DNA of 64,000 nucleotides from Chitinophaga polysaccharea (GTDB lineage: Bacteria; Bacteroidota; Bacteroidia; Chitinophagales; Chitinophagaceae), in assembly GCF_007829335.1 (NCBI RefSeq), contig NZ_VIWO01000004.1, positions 434,001 to 498,000 of the forward strand, given 5' to 3'. Of the stretch, positions 35,501 to 44,500 are shown in pieces. Below the pieces are notes generated by a model. The model did no database searches. It saw only the letters and a program-made list of their open reading frames with translations, and was not told where the DNA came from. Each line of letters begins with the position of its first letter. Position 1 is the first letter of the stretch. Made by a program: the position numbers and the translations under genes.

Positions 35501-38500
35501 GACGAAGATGAAGATGGCCTGAATGGAACAGTGGTATATTGCGCCGACCTGTTTAAAGAAGCAACCGTGGTGCGTATGATCGGGCATTTCCAGCAGCTGC
35601 TGCACGCAGTGGCTGCATCGCCGGCACAGCATATTGCTGTATTGCCCATGCTAACCTCCGCGGAAGAACAACAACTGTTGTCTGTAAAAGGCACCTACGA
35701 ACGGGAACATACCAAACAAATCACTTTTGTAGACCTCTTTGAAGCGCAGGCCAGCCGTTCGCCGCAAGCTACAGCCGTGGTATTTGAAGAGGAGTCGCTG
35801 ACCTATCGCGAACTGAATGAACGCGCTAATTGCCTGGCACATTATTTAAGAAGCAGACGTGTAAAAGCAGGCACCCTGGTGCCGGTTTGTATGGAACGGT
35901 CGCTCAATATGATGGTCAGCATCCTGGGCATCCTGAAAGCAGGAGGCGCGTATGTACCTATCGAGCCTGATTTCCCGGAAGACCGTATCCGGTTTATGCT
36001 GGAAGATACCGATGCTTCCAATATCATCACGCTGGGTAAGTATGCCGACCGGCTACAGGCAGATCCTGCAGACATTATACTACTGGACGATGACTGGAAC
36101 GATATTAAAGTCAACGGCAAAGAAAATCTCCCCGGACTCACCCGGGCAGATCACCCCGTATATGTGATTTATACCTCTGGTAGTACTGGTCAGCCAAAGG
36201 GAGTGGTGGTTACACACAATAACCTGGCAGACTACATTGCTGGTCTCACCAACGCTCTGCCTATAAAAGAATGCGGCTCTTTTGGACTCATGTCCAGTAT
36301 GGCCACTGATTTGGGCAATACCGTGATCTTTGGTGCATTGGCCAATGGGGGCGCGTTACATATCTTCTCGAAAGAGATGGTACAGGATACCACCATTTTA
36401 TATAACTATCTCGACAGGCACCCGATCGACTGTATCAAAATAGTGCCTTCGCACTGGAAGGCTTTATGTTTACCAGACCGGTTATTGGTACCCGAAAAGC
36501 TGCTGATCTTTGGGGGAGAAGCCCTGGAAGCTACCGTAGCAGCTTCAATTTATGCAACGGGCACTGAGTGTACTGTAGTAAACCACTACGGGCCTACAGA
36601 AACGACGATCGGTAAATTGCTGCATATCGTCGACAGAAACGCCACTTACAACGAGAGCATTCCGGTGGGTAAGCCTTTCTCCGCTACGCAGGTATATGTA
36701 CTCAGCAATGAGCTGCAGTTATGCCCGGCAGGTGTTCCCGGAGCGCTGTATATCGGTGGTGAAGGGGTGGCCCAGGGATACCTGAACAATGAAGCGCTGA
36801 CTGCCACTAAGTTTATCGCAGATCCTTTTAGCGATGGCAGGTTATACAGCACCGGCGATATGGTAAAATATCTTCCGGATGGTAATATACTCTTCATGGG
36901 CCGCGTGGATGACCAGGTAAAAATACGTGGTTACCGTATAGAGCTGGGAGAAATAGAAAGAGCGCTGAACAATTGTGCTACCGTAAAACAGGCGGTGGTG
37001 ATTGTTAAAAATGATCATTTGGGCAATAAACGACTGGTAGCCTATGTAGTAGCTGAAGAGGATGTTGATAAAGATGAAATACTGGAACAGCTAACCGCGC
37101 AATTGCCGGATTATATGGTGCCTTCTTTGTTGATGGTATTGGATTATTTCCCCTTGTTGGCAAATGGTAAGATCGACAAAAAATCTTTGCCCGACCCGGA
37201 TGTACAAACCCTGCAAACAGATAGTTATGTAGCGCCGCGCAATGAACTGGAGCGTACCCTGGCAGGTATCTGGGAAGCCGTGTTGGGCGTAGAAAGGGTA
37301 GGGATCAACGATAACTTCTTTGCGCTGGGTGGCGACTCTATCATCACCATACAGGTAGTGAGCCGCGTAAGAAGAAGTGGTTATGAATTACAGGTTGGCG
37401 ATTTGTTCGACTACCAGACCATTGCCATGTTATACGCGGTGATGTCGGCCCGTAAGAATGCCGCTACATCGCTGTCGGCCGACCAGGAAATACAAAGCGG
37501 CAGCTGTGGCTTACTACCGGTGCAACAATGGTATTTTGAAAAAGAAGGTACTACGCCTTCTCACTTCAATCAGAGCATGTTACTGACCATCGACAAGCGT
37601 ATTCCTTCTTCTACCTTGTCTGCCGCCATTATGCAATTGGTGCAGTATCACGATAGCCTGCGTTTCAAATATACCTGCGGCGCCGGCGGATGGGAGCAGG
37701 CGTACAGTACTACCGAGGGGATGTTGAATGTGGTGAACCTGCAAACGGAATCGCTGGACGAGTTACCCGGAATGCTGGAAACGTATGGTAACAGTTATCA
37801 ACGCAGCATCGATGTAACAACAGGTAATTGTATCAGCGCGATATTGTTTTTAACCCCTGCCGGCGATACACATAACCGTTTGCTGCTGGCCATTCACCAC
37901 CTGGTGGTAGACGGCGTATCATGGCGTATTTTACTGGAAGACCTGGAACGTTTAATAGATGGCCTGTACCGCAATGAGCCGGTATCGTTGGGTAACAAGA
38001 GCAGTTCTTACAGGCAATGGCACGAGGCGCTGGTAAAATACGGACAAACAAATCGCCTGTTGAAGCAGGCCGACTATTGGTCTGGCATAGTGCAGCAGTA
38101 TAGACCTTTACCGGTAGATAATACCTACGACGAGGTGTTGCGGATAAAAGATATGGCGCATTACCAGGTAAAACTGGGTCCCTTCTTTACACAGAAATTA
38201 TTGCAGGAAGTACCGGCTGCCTATCGTACAGAAATAAACGATGTATTGCTGAATGCCCTTGCCCTGGCGCTGGATGGCTGGGTAAGCGGCGATGTGGTGA
38301 TTGGATTGGAAGGACATGGCCGGGAAGATATCGATAAAGGAACGGACGTAGGTAACACGGTGGGGTGGTTTACGAGCCTGTACCCGGTGCTGTTACCTGG
38401 AAATAGGGTGGGTAACAGCGGCGCATTGTTGCGTCAACTGAAAGAACAGCTGCGCCAGATCCCTGATAAAGGAATTGGCTTTGGCGTACTGAAATATATC

Positions 38501-41500
38501 AATAAGCTGGCAGCGTTGCAGGGCAACGATCCATGGGATATCACCTTCAACTACCTCGGACAGTTTGATACCGTAACCAGCGGCGGCAAATGGTTTGCCG
38601 TTACCGACGAACCCGCCGGCGCAGAAGTGGGCGATGATTACACCGTGCGTCGTAAAATAGCCGTAAACAGTATGGTTACCGGCGGAGAGCTGGTACTGGA
38701 CTGGAGCTATAGCAGCAAACATTACAACGACAGCACCATTACAGCGCTGGCGCAAAAGTACATCGATGAACTGGAAACGATTATCCTGCATGGTGTAGGG
38801 CAGGCAGCTAAACAGCCGTTGCTCACACCATCCGACTACGGCCTCGGTGGGGTAGTGAGCATTCCGGAACTGGACCAGTTCCTGGATACGCCGATGCCCG
38901 GTGATACCACCCGTCGCCAGGAAATTACCGCCATGTACCGGTTGAGCGGGCTACAGGAAGGTATGCTGTTCCATGGGTTGTACGATAACGCGGTAGATGC
39001 CTATACAGAGCAGTTTACCTACTTGTTGCATCAAACCGATATCGGCGCGTTTATACAAAGCTGGCAGCACCTGTTGCAGCAACATACTATTCTGCGCAGC
39101 GCGTTTTATCACGATGCTTTCCATGTACCGGTACAATGCGTGTACCGTAACGTACAACTGCCGGTAACGTTACTGGACTATCGTCACCTGGATGCGGCTG
39201 CCCAGGAAGCAGCCTGGATGGCGCATGAAGCGGAAGTACTGCAGCAAGGCATTGATTTTACGGCGCCGCCATTAATGAAGATAAGCCTCCTGCAGTTAAC
39301 GGATGATACCTGGCGCATGGTATGGACCTATCATCACCTGTTGGTAGATGGCTGGTCAATGCCCGTATTGCTGGAAGAGCTGCTGCGTACCTATGAGGCG
39401 CTGGCATCCGGAAAGCAACCGGAAGCAACTGCCATTGATCATTACGAAGCATACATCCGCTACCTGGAACGGCGGGACAAAGAAGAAGAAGGCGCCTACT
39501 GGCGCGGATACCTGGCCGGTATCAGCAACAGTACCCTGCTTCCGTTTATCAGCAGCGCAGACCGGACAAAAGCGCAGGGACGTTATAAAACGACACCAGT
39601 GGTACTGGATACAGCTAAAACACGCCTCATTACCGCCTATGCACAGCAACAGCGACTGACCGTGAATACCCTCATGCAGGGCGTGTGGGCGTACCTGTTA
39701 TACCGGTATACCGGTAATCAGCAGGTGACGTACGGCGCTATCGTATCTGGTCGCCCGGATGATATGCCGGGTATAGAAAGAAAGGTAGGGATGTATATCA
39801 ATACCCTGCCGGTGCATATCGCCATAACGCCCGAGCTGCCTGTTACCGACTGGTTGCGCGACATACAGGCGGCACAGGTACAAAGCCGTAAATATCAATA
39901 TACGCCATTGCGTGATAGCCAGCGCTACACCGGTATCAGCGGCGACCTGTTCGATACCCTGATGGTATATGAGAACTACCCGGTTGATGAAGCCACACTG
40001 GCCTATCCATGGAAACTGCAGATAGAGCAGCTGCACGTGGAAGAACATACGAACTATCCGCTAAGCCTCACCATAGGAGTGGGACAGGAAATTACGATCC
40101 TTTTACAGCACAATACCGATTTATTGTCGCCTGACTATATCAGGCAGATCAGTGAACATTTCTTACAGGTGCTGGAATATATTGTACAGCATCCGGTAGC
40201 AAAAACCGGCGACCTGGTACTGCTCACAGAAGCGGAACGCAAACGCATCGCCGTTACGTTTAATACCACCGCATTGCCGCAACCCATTACAGGGAAATCT
40301 GCCATAGACCTGTTTAAAGAGCGGGTGGCCATAGCCCCTCGCCAAACTGCCCTGGTATTTGACGCGCAGGAACTTACTTATGGGGAACTGGATCAACGTT
40401 CCGACCAGCTGGCATTGTATCTCGTGAGCAAAGGGGTGCAAAAAGAGACGCTGGTGCCTGTTTGCCTGGAACGTTCACCAGAGATGGTAGTGGCCATATT
40501 AGCGGTACTCAAGGCAGGCGGAGGATACCTTCCAATCGATCCTTCTTACCCCGCCGCGCGCATCAGCTACCTGCTGGAAGATAGCAGGGCTACGATGATG
40601 ATCAGCAGCCGGGAGGTAGTTGCCTCATTGGATATACCCGCTCATATTCATCTCATTAAAACAGATGACGACTGGCAGGCTGTTGCTCAACAGCGGGGGA
40701 TTAGCCTCAGCACCACTCCTGCGCCGGATGATCTGGCCTATGTGATCTATACTTCCGGCAGTACGGGCCATCCGAAGGGAGTAATGATCGAGCATAAAGG
40801 ATTGGTGAACCTGGCGCTGAACATGGAAGCGGTGCTGCCGTTGACACCTGGCATACGGGTGCTGCAATTCTCCGCTTTCGGTTTCGATGCCTCCTGCTTC
40901 GAAATCTTCAGCACCCTGCTTAGTGGTGGTTGCTTAGTGATCCCACATAAAGAGGAGCTGTTGTCGGCAGAAAAATTTGGAGAAATGGTGCGCCAGCACC
41001 AGGTGGAATTGCTGTTGCTACCACCTTCTTATCAACATACGATCCGGGAGGAACTGGGAACCATCAAAACAATTATTTCCGGCGGTGAGGCGCTGAACCG
41101 GGAAGACACCAGGTATTTCCAGTCAAAAGGCATCCGCGTATTTAACGCTTACGGCCCTACGGAAAACAGCGTTATCACTACCATTACGGACAGCCCGTTG
41201 CAGGGCGATACTGCGGTGATTGGTAAGCCGCTGGCAAACGTACAGGTATATATCCTGGATCAGCAAAACGAACTATGCCCGGTAGGCGTAGCGGGCGAAA
41301 TCTGCGCCGGCGGCGCCGGGGTAGCGCGCGGTTATCTGTATCGCCCAACCCTCACGGCAGAGAAATTTATACCGGATCATTTCAGTGAACAGCCAGGCGC
41401 CCGCCTGTACCGCACCGGTGACCTCGGCCGCTGGCTGCCGGATGGCAGCATTGAGTACCTGGGACGAATAGATGACCAGGTGAAGATCCGCGGCTATCGT

Positions 41501-44500
41501 ATTGAGCCGGGAGAAATTGAAAATGCCCTGCTGCAAACCGGCTTCGTCACCCAGGCGGTAGTGCTGGTGAAAACTGATGACAACGGACATAAACGTTTAG
41601 TCGCTTACGTGGTACCGCAAGGTACTTTCGACAAGGATCTGGTCCTGCCTTCGCTGAAAGATAAGCTGCCGCCATATATGGTGCCGGCTGTGCTGGTGCC
41701 GTTGGAGAAAATACCAGTCACCGCCAACGGAAAAGTAGATAAATCCGCCTTGCCGGAGCCTTATATGGCTACTTCCAATACCCGCGCTATTTTAAATGGC
41801 GAAGTGGAACAAACGCTGGCCGGTATCTGGCAGGAACTGCTGGGCATTCAACACATCGACAGAAACGATAACTTCTTCGAACTGGGTGGCGACTCGATTA
41901 TCACGATCCAGGTAGTAGGCCGGGCCAAACGCTTTGGATATGACCTGAAGCCGAAAGACCTGTTTGTACATCAGACCATCGCAGGGCTGGCAGCATCGCT
42001 GGCCACGCGGAAAGAAAAAGTCATTAACGCCGAGCAAGGTATACTCACCGGCAACAGTGGACTGACGCCTATCCAGCAATGGTACCTGGAAGAAGAAACC
42101 ATTGCGAAACATTTTATTCAACAGTTATTCATCGGCATTGATAAACAAATCGGCGCTGGCATCTTAACCGCGGCAGTACAACAATTAATGCTCCGTCATG
42201 ATAGCCTCCGGTTTACGTATACCCGTAACAGTGATAGCTGGCAACAGCATTATGGCAGCTATTCCGGCAGCCTGGAGGTAGTGGACCTGCGCGAGATAAA
42301 CCCGGCAGATTATGCTGCTACGCTGGCTGCTTACTGCGACCAGTACCAGGCAAGTTTACAGCCGGAGGCAGGTATATTACTCCGTGCCGTACTGTTTTTA
42401 ACACCTGCCTATGAAACGGCCAACCGCCTGCTCATCATCGTTCATCACCTGGCGGTAGACGGCGTATCCTGGCAGATTATGCAGGATGACCTGGAACTTA
42501 TGCTGGATCAGTTGCCCGGAAATGTACCAGTAACACCGGCGCATAAAACCAGCTCTTACCGGGAATGGCAACAGGCGCTGGCGGATTATGGCCAACGTAA
42601 CCGCCTGCTGCAACAGCGCGAATACTGGCAGCATATCGTGCAGCAATACCAGCCGCTGAAGGTGGATAAATCCTACCACGGTAAACTGACCGGTAATGAT
42701 ATGGACACGCACACCATACACCTGGATACTACCTTCACCCAACTCTTATTACAGGAAGTACCGAAAGCCTATCATACAGAAATCAATGACGTGCTGCTCG
42801 CTGCATTGTCGGCCGCGCTTTATTCCTGGAATGGCGCCGGTGTTGTGGTGGGCCTGGAAGGGCACGGTCGTGAAGACATTGCCGCAAATATCGATATCAG
42901 CAATACGGTAGGTTGGTTTACCAGCCTCTATCCCGTATGGTTGAATAATAGTGCGGATACAGCACCCGGCGCTTTATTAAAAGAGATCAAAGAGCAACTG
43001 AGACAGTTACCCGATAAAGGGATCGGTTATGGTGTATTAAAATATATCAATAACGATGCAACGCTGCAGGGCAAAGATCCGTGGGACATTACCTTTAACT
43101 ACCTGGGGCAGGTAGACGCCGCCAGGAGAAGCAGTAAATGGTTCAGCACTGCGCCGGAAGCTGCAGGTACAGGTACTACATCGGATGTCAGCATTCGCCA
43201 TAAAATAGCTGTAAATGGTGGCATAGAAAATGGGGAGCTGGTATTGTACTGGAGTTTCAGCACCCATCATTATAACGGAAGTACCATACAGGAGCTGGCA
43301 GAAGATTACCTATCCCGGTTACAGCAACTGATCACCCATGCGGTGTCGCAGGCAAGCCTGCAACCGGTGTTTACGCCGTCGGACTATGGTTTGGGAGAGG
43401 CCGTCACCAACGCAGAACTGGATCACTTCCTGGATACGCCGCTTACAAGTGGAGGCACCCGGAGAGACCATATCACCGGCTTGTACCGGCTGAGCAGCTT
43501 GCAGGAAGGTATGTTGTTCCATGGATTGTATAACGGCAACAATGGCGTTTATATCCAGCAGCTCTGCTGTACACTCGATGCACCGGATATCCCGGTATTA
43601 AAGGAAAGCTGGCAACATTTGCTGCAACATCATAGTGTATTGCGGAGTAGTTTCTTCGCCAATGTATTCCGGATTCCGGTACAGTGTGTGCACGGGCAGG
43701 TAGCCATACCATTCGATGAGCTGGACTACCGGCAGATGAGTGCATCCGCCCGGGAAGCAGCATGGACGGCATATGAAGCCGCCGACCTGGTGAAAGGATT
43801 TGATTTCAATACGCCGCCACTGATGCGCATTGCGTTGATACGGTTAACCGATGAGCGCTACCGCATGGTATGGACATTCCACCATCTTTTGCTGGATGGC
43901 TGGTCCGGCTCTGTGGCTATCGAAGAATTGCTGCAAACATACGATGGGCTGCTAGCCGGTAAAAAGCCTGCGGCAGTAGAAGAAGAGAAATTCGAAGATT
44001 ATATCCGTTACCTGGAGCGTCGGGATGAGGAAGAAGAAATCTTGTACTGGAAAGGATACCTCGCATCGGCGGTCAGCGGTACGCTGTTACCGTTTATCAG
44101 CGCTACCGCAGAACGTACCAAGGGCGAGGGTATTTACGAAGTACAGGAAATGCAACTCACAGGAGCAGGAGCGAAGCAACTGTTATCCTACGCACAACAA
44201 CACCGTATCACCGTCAATACCGTGATACAGGCCGTATGGGCGTACCTGTTATACCGCTACACCAGTCAACAGCAGGTTACCTATGGAGTAACGGTTTCCG
44301 GTCGCCCTGATGATTTACCCGGTGTAGAAAAAAGGGTAGGGATGTACATTAATACCTTGCCTTTCCATACTACCATCGACCGGGAACAGGGTATTGGGGC
44401 CTGGTTGCAGCAAATACAGCAGCAACAGGTGCTGAGCCGGGAGTATCAGTATACCTCGCTCAATGATATCCAGCGCTGGGTGGAAATACCGGGCGACCTG